Shown here: in pieces, positions 6,854 through 13,749 of the stretch
Numbering within the stretch: position 1 is the stretch's first letter
Layout of the letters: each line of letters starts with the position of its first letter
NCBI GenBank assembly: GCA_046049705.1
Contig: JBJOQZ010000016.1
Coordinates: 1-22,097, forward strand
Direction: 5' to 3'
Length of the DNA: 22,097 nt
From: DALYDD01 sp046049705
GTDB lineage: Bacteria > Patescibacteriota > Minisyncoccia > Phycocordibacterales > CAIZLB01
Notes under the pieces: generated by a model
Told to the model about the DNA's origin: nothing
Database searches by the model: none
The model's input: the letters and a program-made list of their open reading frames with translations, nothing else
Position numbers and translations under genes: made by a program

Positions 6854-7156
6854 ATGAAGAAATTTGTATTTAAAAACAAAATATTTAAGTACCCAGGTAT
6901 GGCGGCATGGTTTTTCGTGCCGGTATCAAAAGATATTTCGGAAAAAATTAAAAATCTACAGAGTGCAAAGAAGATTCAAAAACGCGGCTGGGGTTCAGTA
7001 CCAGTTACTGCAAGTATCAAGAAGACAGCGTGGGATACATCTATTTTTCCAGATAAAAAATCAGGATGTTTTTTGTTGCCGATAAAGAAAGAGGTAAGAC
7101 TTAAAGAAGATGTTTGGGATGGAGATATGGTGGAGGTTAGTTTGAAGATCGAGTAA
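6854..7156 (+). CDS. DUF1905 domain protein
   Basis: A 100-aa single-domain protein. Family features are the central TASIKKTAWDTSIFPDKKSG (about 54-73) followed by CFLLPIKKEVRLKEDVWDGD, then a terminal beta strand MVEVSLKIE. DUF1905 domains form small beta barrels and are often fused to a YdeI/OmdA helical domain. Here it stands alone, while a YdeI-type C-terminal domain occurs as a separate gene at 10033-10266. Molecular role unknown. It converges with the VIT transporter gene, and the 40 bp between the two stops show no clear terminator. Confidence 0.8.
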   Translation: MKKFVFKNKIFKYPGMAAWFFVPVSKDISEKIKNLQSAKKIQKRGWGSVPVTASIKKTAWDTSIFPDKKSGCFLLPIKKEVRLKEDVWDGDMVEVSLKIE

Positions 7157-7196
7157 AAACTAAGAGCTGTTTTGTCGGGTGTATGCGGTGTTCTTA

Positions 7197-7694
7197 CTAT
7201 GCTATACCTTTCAATAAATACCCAACTAGATATGCAATATATGCAGCAATACCTCCAACTACCAAAGTCTCTACTATGGTGCGAAAGACCGACTGCTTAT
7301 TGACTTTCCCACGAATATATCCAGAAAGTGCAAACGCAATAGTTGTAGCAATTATTGATTGAATAAATTGTTCACCAGGAGTAGAAGTTGATCCAGCAAT
7401 AAGTCCATAGATGAAAGGAATAAGTGGTATTGTCCCTACAACAATAAATGAGAAGAAAGTTACTAGCGCCGATGAAAGTGCCCTTGTTTCATCTTGAGGA
7501 TCTGATTTGATAGATAGGTAATTTGAAGAAGCCATTGAGAAACCGTCTGCAAGGACATTTGCTGTACCTAAGAGCAAGATGATGGCAGGTGAGAGTCCTG
7601 CACCAACTACGCTTGAGACAATTGCAAATGTAGTAATTGTGCCATCGGTGGCCCCATATACAAATTGAGGGAGATACTTTGAAAATGTAGACAT
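7197..7694 (-). CDS. Short VIT1/CCC1-family transporter (Fe/Mn)
   Basis: A 165-aa membrane protein with about five helices. The first has YGATDGTITTFAIVSSVVGAG with the conserved Asp of the VIT family. The second has ANVLADGFSMASSNYLS with its conserved Asp and Met. The family moves Fe(II) or Mn(II) out of the cytosol, usually by proton antiport. Compared with plant and yeast-type VIT/CCC1, the Glu-rich cytosolic metal-binding insert after helix 2 is missing: only about 10 residues (SDPQDETRAL) link to helix 3. Starts at ATG 7694, because the nine upstream codons of the frame are AT-rich non-family sequence. A TATTAT-like box lies close before the ATG. Confidence 0.8.
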   Translation of the reverse strand: MSTFSKYLPQFVYGATDGTITTFAIVSSVVGAGLSPAIILLLGTANVLADGFSMASSNYLSIKSDPQDETRALSSALVTFFSFIVVGTIPLIPFIYGLIAGSTSTPGEQFIQSIIATTIAFALSGYIRGKVNKQSVFRTIVETLVVGGIAAYIAYLVGYLLKGIA

Positions 7695-7748
7695 GGAATA
7701 ATAATAACAGAAAAATATCAAATTTTATTTTTTCGCAGAGTATGGTTT

Positions 7749-8342
7749 CTATAGGTCTATATAATTTAAGTTGATTGGTCCGATGGATGTACCCTGTGCA
7801 ACCAATCCGTAATTTTTTTCATCTGGATGTAGACAAAGTGTATTTTCATCTATGTATATTCCACATGGCTTTGCTGTATCTTTATTGAAGAATCGTAATT
7901 GCACTAGGTATTGACCCTCGACAAATGAGGTGTTTGGAGATGTCGTCATCACTAGTGGGACTTCGTATTCAGTTATTGTAGTACTTGTTGCATAGATTAA
8001 AGCGGTTCCGATTTGTACTTGAATATTATTTTGTACACCAATAAGCCAGACTTCTACGTGCATATCAGACCCAATTAGGTTGGTTAAGACTTCTGAAGGA
8101 ATCGGGGTCCACGTCACAGTGTACTTGTGGCCAGGAATCCATAGATCACCGCTATTTGGAGAAAGTAGTTTGATGTCAGTAGTAGTGTTCTCGATGTTAT
8201 TTCGGATATCTTGGTAGGTAGTGGTCGCAGTCTTTTTATCCTGGTATTCGCTATGTTCCAATGCTTTCGGGCGGAGTAAAAAATAAGAAGACGAAAGTAA
8301 TATGATGCACAGTATAATGACGCTAATGATTGTACGATACAT
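7749..8342 (-). CDS. Membrane-anchored protein with Kre9/KNH-type Ig-like domain
   Basis: A 197-aa protein. An uncleaved signal anchor (about 4-24, IISVIILCIILLSSSYFLL) is followed by a Ser/Thr-rich linker, then DIKLLSPNSGDLWIPGHKYTVTW (about 56-78). This matches the 'i.vtsPnggE.W..GstytItW' signature of Kre9/KNH-type beta-sandwich domains often found on cell-surface proteins. A paired-Cys segment (CGIYIDENTLC, about 160-170) may form an extracytoplasmic disulfide. A role as a cell-surface adhesin or structural protein is inference. TATACT lies 7 nt before the ATG, so the mRNA may be leaderless. Confidence 0.7.
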   Translation of the reverse strand: MYRTIISVIILCIILLSSSYFLLRPKALEHSEYQDKKTATTTYQDIRNNIENTTTDIKLLSPNSGDLWIPGHKYTVTWTPIPSEVLTNLIGSDMHVEVWLIGVQNNIQVQIGTALIYATSTTITEYEVPLVMTTSPNTSFVEGQYLVQLRFFNKDTAKPCGIYIDENTLCLHPDEKNYGLVAQGTSIGPINLNYIDL

Positions 8343-8349
8343 GATACAT

Positions 8350-8355
8350 AGTATA
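8350..8355 (-). promoter_or_regulatory. -10 box, possible leaderless promoter of the Kre9-like gene
   Basis: TATACT on the minus strand, separated by only 7 nt from the ATG at 8342. Transcription from it would start at or next to the start codon. No convincing -35 hexamer. Confidence 0.35.
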
Positions 8356-8437
8356 TACCTACCTAGAGATACTTGGAAAATATAGGCTGGAATACTAGCA
8401 GAAAATCACGCACCAAAGATATGTTTGCAATTTAAAG

Positions 8438-9070
8438 CTAGATTTTCAAGGCACTGCCTTGATATGTATATTCGAGGGGTCTATATTTCCTAGAAAATGT
8501 TTTCAATTCTTTAATTTGTAATGGTGAAGAAGTAAGTAGTGATTTGATATCACGATTAAGATGGCATCCGCCTGCAAGGCATTTTGAAAATGGTGTGCCT
8601 ATACGCTGACAAGTAGCGGCTACTTTATGAGGGGATAAGCCGTGCTCAACAAAAATAAAAGTACCACCAGGCTTTAGTACTCTAGATATTTCACTAAGTG
8701 CCACTCCAGGATTTGGAATTGTACACATGGTCCATGTAGAGACAACTGTGTCTACAGATGCATCAGGAAGAGGGATGGATTCAGCACTTGCATGTAGCCA
8801 ATTTACCTCAATGGGTTGTGGATTAGCCTTGTTTTGACCTTGGCTTGATACATATTTTTCAAATAATTCTAAAGATGGTTCGAGTGCGTATAGCCGACTA
8901 ATACCGCCATCTTGTTTATAAAATGGCATATTGAGCCCGCTTCCAAAGCCGATTTCGAGTACAGTGCCTGTTGCTTTGGGAATTATTTCTCTTCGAATTT
9001 CCGTAAACATATCGTTCTGCATCGCCTTATTGATGGTAAAGGGAAGGATGTATTTTTGATAGAGGTTCAT
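8438..9070 (-). CDS. Class I SAM-dependent methyltransferase (METTL7/UbiE-like)
   Basis: A 210-aa Rossmann-fold methyltransferase. Motif I is TVLEIGFGSGLNMPFY (about 36-51). The acidic ribose-binding strand is ALEPS (about 62-66). Motif IV/post-II is DASVDTVVSTWTMCTIPNP (about 102-120), and RVLKPGGTFIFVEHGLSP (about 128-145) follows. The C-terminal CQRIGTPFSKCLAGGCHLNRDI is typical of METTL7-like and phospholipid/quinone-type small-molecule methyltransferases. The substrate cannot be told. The N-terminus (LYQKYILPFTINKAM) also matches that subgroup. The gene is minus-strand, 32 bp downstream of the Cys-rich exported protein, so the two may be co-transcribed. Confidence 0.85.
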   Translation of the reverse strand: MNLYQKYILPFTINKAMQNDMFTEIRREIIPKATGTVLEIGFGSGLNMPFYKQDGGISRLYALEPSLELFEKYVSSQGQNKANPQPIEVNWLHASAESIPLPDASVDTVVSTWTMCTIPNPGVALSEISRVLKPGGTFIFVEHGLSPHKVAATCQRIGTPFSKCLAGGCHLNRDIKSLLTSSPLQIKELKTFSRKYRPLEYTYQGSALKI

Positions 9071-9102
9071 AGTGGAGCAAAGATACTTTATGAGGTAGTC
9101 AC

Positions 9103-9549
9103 TTATTTGGTTTCGGTGGTATATGTAAGTTCACAACTATTTTTGATGCAAGCAGGCTGAGGTGTTCCTGGCGGTCTAGATAATGGTAGACAAGAATATG
9201 TTACAGGGTATACATCATACATATCCTGATAGAGAGATTTTATTTTTTCTATATCAGCATTTTTATTAAATGAAGTAAGTCCGCTACTGCACGGTCCCAT
9301 ACTTGGAATGGCAATACAGTCTGAGTCGACAGTGCATTTTCTCCCTTGATATTTAAGTACATCAATTTTTTTCCGGATGGCATCCGCTTGTAGTCTCTTT
9401 TTTTCTTGTGGTATTTGTTCTATAGATTGATATATTCTATTGATTGTAAGAGTTACATTATCCAATATTCCAATAATAGGTTTTTTATATAAGTAAACAA
9501 GTCCAATACATATACTTATTATGAATGGAATAAGAATTATTTTACGCAT
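9103..9549 (-). CDS. Exported or anchored Cys-rich protein, unknown function
   Basis: A 148-aa protein with an N-terminal hydrophobic segment (about 3-21, IILIPFIISICIGLVYLY) that would act as a signal peptide or anchor. The mature part has six Cys outside the leader: CTVDSDC (about 71-77), CSS (about 86), CLPLS (about 118), and CIKNSCEL (about 132-137). The 'C..DsDC' phrase recurs in bacterial exported proteins of unknown function. Disulfide formation outside the membrane is likely. No catalytic motif is seen. It lies just upstream of the methyltransferase gene on the same strand. Confidence 0.65.
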   Translation of the reverse strand: MRKIILIPFIISICIGLVYLYKKPIIGILDNVTLTINRIYQSIEQIPQEKKRLQADAIRKKIDVLKYQGRKCTVDSDCIAIPSMGPCSSGLTSFNKNADIEKIKSLYQDMYDVYPVTYSCLPLSRPPGTPQPACIKNSCELTYTTETK

Positions 9550-9615
9550 ATATTTGTTTTAGGTGTACGTATCGATATTTGTTATGTAAATCGATACCAC
9601 TCTGTCTACTTGAAT

Positions 9616-10011
9616 CTACGCTTTCTTTGCAAGTGGTGCTAGTTGCGCTCGATTTTTCCACAAGAAATAAAGGTTGAGGAGTGCCATGACATTACCCATC
9701 ATAGCGCCTGCAGTCAATAATCCTCCATCGAGAAATGCATGGAAGCCGATGATGTTTACTGTGATTGGGAGAATAAGGAGTCCTGCAAGGGTTTCGCGCT
9801 TTGTCCAAAGACAGAAGAGAGAAAGGACAAAGACAATCGAATTAATTATCATGATGTATTTTGTTGTCATCAAGATATTGATAAATGTAAATGCATCTGC
9901 ATTTGTATACATCTCAGCTGTTGGGGCAGGGAAGAAGCCAAGGGCTCCGAATACAGGCATAATTAAAATTAAACTCAAAACCACCTTGAATATAATATGT
10001 AATGTTTTCAT
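9616..10011 (-). CDS. DoxX-like small integral membrane protein
   Basis: A 131-aa protein with four predicted helices (about 7-28, 45-66, 72-92 and 99-118). It has the motif GLLILPITVNIIGFHAFLDGGLLTAGAMMG and the C-terminal NLYFLWKNRAQLAPL. These match the DoxX-like family phrase 'lGPviVNilLFHlfldp.gl'. DoxX-type proteins are small membrane proteins linked in some bacteria to quinone or redox stress; the role here is unknown. A perfect TATAAT lies 7 nt before the ATG. The gene is 22 bp downstream of the YdeI-type gene on the same strand. Confidence 0.75.
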   Translation of the reverse strand: MKTLHIIFKVVLSLILIMPVFGALGFFPAPTAEMYTNADAFTFINILMTTKYIMIINSIVFVLSLFCLWTKRETLAGLLILPITVNIIGFHAFLDGGLLTAGAMMGNVMALLNLYFLWKNRAQLAPLAKKA

Positions 10012-10018
10012 GGTTTGT

Positions 10019-10024
10019 ATTATA
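10019..10024 (-). promoter_or_regulatory. -10 box, possible leaderless promoter of the DoxX gene
   Basis: Perfect TATAAT on the minus strand in the 21-bp gap between the YdeI-type stop and the DoxX ATG (10011). The 7-nt distance to the ATG implies a leaderless mRNA. The -35 region is weak. Confidence 0.45.
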
Positions 10025-10032
10025 GCAAGATA

Positions 10033-10266
10033 TTATCTATGCGGACATCCTGGCCAACAGCACGGCCTCCGTTTACCTTTTACGAGCAATTCACATGCAA
10101 TCCGAATACGACGTAGTCTCGTCTCTGGTTTTACTGCGGAAGTAATCCAACATATCCATTCATTTTTTGAAAGAGGTGTGAGTGTGTTCCAAATCCTTTT
10201 GAGATTTTGGTCACCCTTCAAGGCGACGTTTAAGTCTATGGGCATACGATGGGGAAGTGTAGACAT
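10033..10266 (-). CDS. YdeI/OmpD-associated C-terminal domain protein
   Basis: A 77-aa protein. It has LPHRMPIDLNVALKGDQNLK and then TLTPLSKNEWICWITSAVKPETRLRRI, the helical signature of the YdeI/OmdA family ('lsps.rreyl.Wi..AkkpeTRarRi...ve.La.gk'). It ends in a Cys-rich tail CCWPGCPHR. The family has been linked to resistance to some peptides or bacteriocins, with no defined biochemistry. It usually follows a DUF1905 domain in one polypeptide; here it is alone. Start ATG 10266; the eight extra upstream codons are promoter sequence. Divergent from the DUF1801 gene. Confidence 0.8.
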   Translation of the reverse strand: MSTLPHRMPIDLNVALKGDQNLKRIWNTLTPLSKNEWICWITSAVKPETRLRRIRIACELLVKGKRRPCCWPGCPHR

Positions 10267-10268
10267 AA

Positions 10269-10300
10269 AGTATATGATACTATGTATCACAATATGTCAA
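10269..10300 (-). promoter_or_regulatory. Promoter with palindromic operator-like site, YdeI/DUF1801 intergenic
   Basis: On the minus strand a perfect -35 TTGACA (10295-10300) is followed by TATCAT (15-bp spacing, 10274-10279) or TATACT (20-bp spacing, 10269-10274). The spacer contains the inverted repeat TGATAC-3 nt-GTATCA (10275-10289), placed as expected for a repressor site. Either -10 would give an almost leaderless mRNA for the YdeI-type gene. Confidence 0.45.
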
Positions 10301-10324
10301 AGTTTCCTGTAAAATAATATTTTC

Positions 10325-10723
10325 ATGAAAAAAACTGTACTCTCAATTTTTGAATATAATTCATTACAAACTGTATCTGTGAAAGAGATGTGTGAGTTTT
10401 TGGAGGTGAGTATCTCAAAGTCATTGAAAAAAAGTGAATCTAAAATCTGGCACGGCACACCGGTTTGGTTTTTAGATGGAAATCCTGTTGTTTCTTATTC
10501 AGTGAAAAAAAACGGCAAAGTATCACTCATGTTTTTTAGTGGTCAAAGTTTTGAAGAAGAACAACTGAGTCCGGTGGGAAAATTTAAAGCAGCGGAAATC
10601 TGTTATATGGACGTATCAGAGATTAAAAGTACATATCTAAAGAGATGGATCAAAAAAGCAATTCAGATACAGTGGGATTATAAGAATATTGTGAAAAGGA
10701 AAGGTGTATTGAAGAGGGTATAG
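10325..10723 (+). CDS. DUF1801 domain protein (YdhG-like)
   Basis: A 132-aa single-domain protein. The core has KIWHGTPVWFLDGNPVVSYS (about 41-60), KVSLMFFSGQSFEE (about 65-78), GKFKAAEICYMDVSEI (about 86-101) and LKRWIKKA (about 106-113). All are characteristic of DUF1801, whose members have a frataxin-like or YjbR-like fold. Some are annotated as iron chaperones, and an iron role here is only a hypothesis. Divergent from the YdeI-type gene and followed by the VOC gene on the same strand after 68 bp. Confidence 0.8.
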   Translation: MKKTVLSIFEYNSLQTVSVKEMCEFLEVSISKSLKKSESKIWHGTPVWFLDGNPVVSYSVKKNGKVSLMFFSGQSFEEEQLSPVGKFKAAEICYMDVSEIKSTYLKRWIKKAIQIQWDYKNIVKRKGVLKRV

Positions 10724-10791
10724 TGTGTTTTGATTATTTTATACCGATTACTGCATGTGGATATAGGGAATATGTTAGTATATGTTCTAAT

Positions 10792-11205
10792 ATGACAAAA
10801 CAAATTTTCGTAAACTTAGCAGTGGCTGATCTGCAAAAGTCGGTGCAATTCTATCTTGCACTCGGATTTACTATTGATCCTCGATTTACTGACGAGACGG
10901 CGATATGTATGGTCTGGAATGAGAATATTTGTGTAGAGATTATGACACATGAGAGATTTGCAACATTTACTCAAAAGCCAAATCTTGAGACGAAGAAAAG
11001 TGTTGCTGCAATTTTTTCTCTTTCTGTAGAAAGTCCAGACAAAGTGAATACAATTATGGCCAATGGATTGGCTGCAGGTGGTACTGAACAAGGTAAAATG
11101 CAAGATCACGGATTCATGCAACAAAGAACCATCGAGGATTTCGATGGTCATACGTGGGAGATTTTCTATGTAGATATGGACAATTTACCAGAAGAAAAAG
11201 CGTAG
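10792..11205 (+). CDS. VOC-family protein (glyoxalase/bleomycin-resistance fold)
   Basis: A 137-aa protein with the N-terminal strand-helix IFVNLAVADLQKSVQFYLALGF (about 4-25), a mid part AICMVWNENICVEIM (about 37-51) and the C-terminal FDGHTWEIFYVDM (about 117-129) with the metal-site Glu. VOC proteins include lyases, dioxygenases and antibiotic-binding proteins, and this one resembles uncharacterised PhnB/YaeR-like lactoylglutathione-lyase relatives. The substrate cannot be told. Start at ATG 10792; the frame is open back to 10723, but those codons do not fit the fold. Converges with the next minus-strand gene, with only 7 bp between the stops. Confidence 0.8.
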   Translation: MTKQIFVNLAVADLQKSVQFYLALGFTIDPRFTDETAICMVWNENICVEIMTHERFATFTQKPNLETKKSVAAIFSLSVESPDKVNTIMANGLAAGGTEQGKMQDHGFMQQRTIEDFDGHTWEIFYVDMDNLPEEKA

Positions 11206-11212
11206 TTAGTAT

Positions 11213-11659
11213 TTATTTAATTCTTGGTGTGTATATCATTTCTTCGTCCTCTACATGGATGATTATAGGATTTTTGGTATCTGAATCTCGGTGCAATCTA
11301 CTAAGTAGTTCAATTGTGTGCCCGTCACCAAAGGCTGTATTAGGTCCGAGCTCCCTTGGAGAAATGTAGTTTACAATATCTGGATGACCACATGTGACAA
11401 TCCAACCTTCTATTCCAGTAAGGCTCATTATATTGAAATCACTTGCAGGTGTTCCTGTTTGAATAGGTCCGTATTTTGCGAGTAGTTCAAGTGCTTTTGA
11501 ACTTATATCTTCGGTTTTTTCCCGAGGTTGAATACATGTTCCGTTTTTAAAAAGTACCCAACAGTTGCTACTTCCAAGTATTTTTCTGTATGTATCAGCG
11601 AGTTCATCCTTAGAAAGGATTCTAGCAGATTCTTGATCTTTATTTTGTGAATTTGGCAT
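11213..11659 (-). CDS. Unknown soluble protein, probably a Patescibacteria-type conserved family
   Basis: A 148-aa protein with no membrane segment. It has a conserved-looking core: CWVLFKNGTCI (about 33-43), LELLAKYGPIQTGTPASDFN (about 57-76), EGWIVTCGHPDIVNYISP (about 84-101) and a final strand PIIIHVEDEEMIYTP. It resembles hypothetical proteins I associate with Patescibacteria genomes, but I can give it no function. The start is ATG 11659; the frame to 11698 adds 13 unlikely residues. Single gene on the minus strand, with a 77-bp gap downstream of the Nudix stop. Confidence 0.6.
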   Translation of the reverse strand: MPNSQNKDQESARILSKDELADTYRKILGSSNCWVLFKNGTCIQPREKTEDISSKALELLAKYGPIQTGTPASDFNIMSLTGIEGWIVTCGHPDIVNYISPRELGPNTAFGDGHTIELLSRLHRDSDTKNPIIIHVEDEEMIYTPRIK

Positions 11660-11775
11660 ATATTTTTTATGACATAATTTTAACTCAATTATCAACAATG
11701 TGTAATATGTTAATAAAGGTACCCTTTAAGAGCAAATAGGTAGATGGTTTAGTTACTTGTTTTGTTATATGTAGA

Positions 11776-12354
11776 TCACCCTTCCACTTCTTGCCAAATA
11801 AAATACGTATCTTTATCTTCTTGATGTTCAATGTACCCCTCAGGGTTATATTGAGAATCAGTCAAAGTGGTTTCAAATGTATGTAGTGTGATCTGGGGAA
11901 TAAGACCAGGAAATGTCGTAGAAATTTGTGTAGAAAGTTCTGGTTTGCCTATCTTTTGTATATTAAGAGCCTCAATTCCTAACTCCTCTTTGATTCCACG
12001 GATTATTGCTTCCTCAGGTTCTTCGCCGGGCATATTTTTTTCAGAGATAGAGCTCGGTATATTACGAATCCTCTCACGACCATCTTTAAAGACTTGTTTG
12101 TGTTCGCGTAAAATAAATTTCTTACCATCAGGGGAATTGTAGTAGACAAAAGCGATACTAGCTGTAAGTTCTTTGAGGATACTTCCATCTGATTTAATGG
12201 TGATTTTTGATTCACCACTTTGTACTTCTTCTAGAAAATGCTCGACAGTTTTTGCCTCGCCAACTCCCCAAGTCGAAAGGTTGATACCGGCTTGTGTAAG
12301 TACATCTTTCAGTTCACTGAGTGTGATTGTTCTGGGTAAAATATAATCAGGCAT
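11776..12354 (-). CDS. Nudix-like hydrolase with altered Nudix box
   Basis: A 192-aa protein. An N-terminal helical region (about 1-60) is followed by a Nudix-like core with SIAFVYYNSPDGKKFILREHKQVF (about 66-89) and the helix EEPEEAIIRGIKEELGIEAL (about 110-129). Compared with the Nudix box G-x5-E-x7-REU-x-EE-x-G-U, the first Gly is replaced and the first Glu of REU is Gly (RGIKEELGI). The metal-binding EE pair and the earlier Glu are kept. Activity on a nucleoside diphosphate derivative is therefore possible but not certain. Uses TGA as stop. Start ATG 12354; upstream codons lie in the intergenic element. Confidence 0.7.
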   Translation of the reverse strand: MPDYILPRTITLSELKDVLTQAGINLSTWGVGEAKTVEHFLEEVQSGESKITIKSDGSILKELTASIAFVYYNSPDGKKFILREHKQVFKDGRERIRNIPSSISEKNMPGEEPEEAIIRGIKEELGIEALNIQKIGKPELSTQISTTFPGLIPQITLHTFETTLTDSQYNPEGYIEHQEDKDTYFIWQEVEG

Positions 12355-12416
12355 GATGTTTGAGGTTATTACTGTGCAGTATGTGATTAATGTCAAATAT
12401 TTATTCTCTTGACCAA

Positions 12417-12520
12417 GGTGGCGGGATTCGGTCACAGATAATTTCTTCGCCGTCGCTCAGAAATTTCTGCGACCCCGGCTCGCAGCTCGCACTGCTATGC
12501 TCCGCCTTTCTCATCCCACC
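12417..12520 (+). repeat. Structured intergenic element, copy A (shorter)
   Basis: A 104-nt GC-rich block between the Nudix and methyltransferase genes. It opens with GGTGGCGGGATTCGGTCAC and closes with CTTTCTCATCCCACC; the ends can pair (GGTGG-GAT with ATCCCACC, with a two-base bulge). Inside, CAG (12435-12437) + AATTTC (12440-12445) can pair with GAAATT (12460-12465) + CTG (12467-12469). The same architecture and the same order of sequence blocks appear in copy B. It has no credible ORF. Orientation relative to any RNA product is unknown. Confidence 0.55.
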
Positions 12521-12637
12521 GTCACATTTCAAACAGACACCCTGTATCGGGCTACGTGTGTTAAATACCAGAGCAGTGAGACACCATAAGGATATTATAG
12601 CAGGATTTTTGAGATCGAAATGAGGTATGTAGGTCGG

Positions 12638-13435
12638 CTACTTTGTTGCAACAATGATCATATCTTCGGCGTTTTCAGAATATTCATCACCGTGCCAATT
12701 AGAGTAAGTACTTACCGATGAAAATCCCACCTTTCTACATAATTGTTCGAATTCTTCTCTCGTATATACCCGAACAGAATAATCTTTTTTCTCTTCTTTT
12801 CCTTCACTTTTTATAATCCATGCACCGTTGATTCTTTTTGTTTCAGGATCGTAAGAATCAATGACCCTCAAGGTTTTTCCGGTAACCAAATTTCTTTCCT
12901 CATCTTCTTTATATTTCCCTAACAATATTCTTGGGATATTCACATCTGTGTGCATTAAGAATTTTCCACCAGGCTTAAGAGCATCAAAGAAATTTTTAAG
13001 CACTTTCTCATTTTCATAATCAGTATCAAAGAAACCGAATGAATAGAACATATTGATGACAGCATCAAACTGAGAGGTGTATTTGAGGTCAAGCATGCTT
13101 TCTTTATTGAAGGTAATGTCAATAGAATTTGTCTTTGCATCATTGACTGCTTTCTGAAGATGAATGGAATTTATATCCGAGCCGGTCACTTCATAACCTC
13201 GTCTTGCAAGTTCTATGCTGTGCCTACCATATCCGCATGGACAATCAAGAATGCTCGCCTGTGATTTTAAAGACAAAAGTTTTATCACTCCATCAACTTC
13301 TGATTTCGTCCTTTCATCAAGGGTCTGCCTCTTTTCTATAAGATACCCTTCTTTTGAAGCATCACCGTCCATATAAAAAGAACCGAAGAAACCGTATTCT
13401 TCAGACCACCATGGATTTTTATTATCTTGAGTCAT
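12638..13435 (-). CDS. SAM-dependent methyltransferase
   Basis: A 265-aa class I methyltransferase. The N-terminus (NPWWSEEYGFFGSFYM) is typical of a group of small-molecule methyltransferases. Motif I is SILDCPCGYGRHSIELARRG (about 61-80), the ribose-binding Asp is in VTGSDINSIHL, motif II/IV is FDAVINMFYSFGFFD (about 123-137), and LKPGGKFLMHTD (about 153-164) follows. The C-terminal half has beta strands ending in DMIIVATK. The substrate is unknown. It is bracketed by two related structured intergenic elements (copies A and B), which raises the possibility that it moved as a cassette. No private terminator is seen apart from copy A downstream. Confidence 0.85.
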   Translation of the reverse strand: MTQDNKNPWWSEEYGFFGSFYMDGDASKEGYLIEKRQTLDERTKSEVDGVIKLLSLKSQASILDCPCGYGRHSIELARRGYEVTGSDINSIHLQKAVNDAKTNSIDITFNKESMLDLKYTSQFDAVINMFYSFGFFDTDYENEKVLKNFFDALKPGGKFLMHTDVNIPRILLGKYKEDEERNLVTGKTLRVIDSYDPETKRINGAWIIKSEGKEEKKDYSVRVYTREEFEQLCRKVGFSSVSTYSNWHGDEYSENAEDMIIVATK

Positions 13436-13541
13436 GTTTTAAATGTTAGCTCAGAAACGGCTTTTTGTGTAGCGATAGTATTCGGGTCGTCCTGCCGTCT
13501 CAAGCATGTGGGACATGCCGATATTATGTTTTCCTGGCAGA

Positions 13542-13700
13542 AACCTCGGTCTTCGGTCACCAGTTAAAATTGCTACGCAATTTTCCTGTCGAAGTCCTCA
13601 TCGGACACTCGCTGCTGCTCGCCCGACTCCTTCGCTCTGCTTCGCAATCTACGATTGCTCACTGCAGAGCTTCAGTCCGTCTTTCGAATCCCGCTGCCCC
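13542..13700 (+). repeat. Structured intergenic element, copy B (longer)
   Basis: Fills most of the 314-bp gene-free gap between the methyltransferase and tRNA-Ser. It shares with copy A the opening CGGT/ATTCGGTCAC(C)AG, a CTCGC-rich middle and the closing TCCGTCTTTCGAATCCCGC. Hairpin 1 is CAG + AAAATTGC (13566-13573) with GCAATTTT (13577-13584) + CTG. A second, nested hairpin is absent from copy A: GCTCTGC (13634-13640) with GCAGAGC (13664-13670), enclosing GCAATC-TAC-GATTGC (13644-13658). It abuts the tRNA terminator. The open frames across it look like chance. Confidence 0.55.
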
Positions 13701-13703
13701 AAA

Positions 13704-13748
13704 ACTGAAAGAAAATACCGCCCTTGCAGGACGGTATTTTCTTTCAGT
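13704..13748 (-). terminator. Terminator of tRNA-Ser
   Basis: A 17-bp perfect stem (13704-13720 with 13732-13748) topped by a mismatch, a 3-bp stem and a 3-nt loop. The A/T tracts are within the stem. It begins one base after the 3' end of the minus-strand tRNA. Confidence 0.75.
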
Positions 13749-13749
13749 G

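Noticed and set aside
9674..10312. 212-aa plus-strand frame opposite DoxX and the YdeI-type gene
   Set aside because: It lies antisense to two genes with clear family matches; the composition is that of a shadow frame.
12417..12520. Possible integron attC site
   Set aside because: The ends are complementary, but no core-site pair (GTTRRRY/RYYYAAC) and no integrase gene are visible.
13683..13700. TTCGAATCCCGC resembling a tRNA T-arm and acceptor end
   Set aside because: No matching 5' acceptor (GGGGCAGC) or anticodon arm upstream, so it is not a tRNA. Better explained as the end of structured element B.
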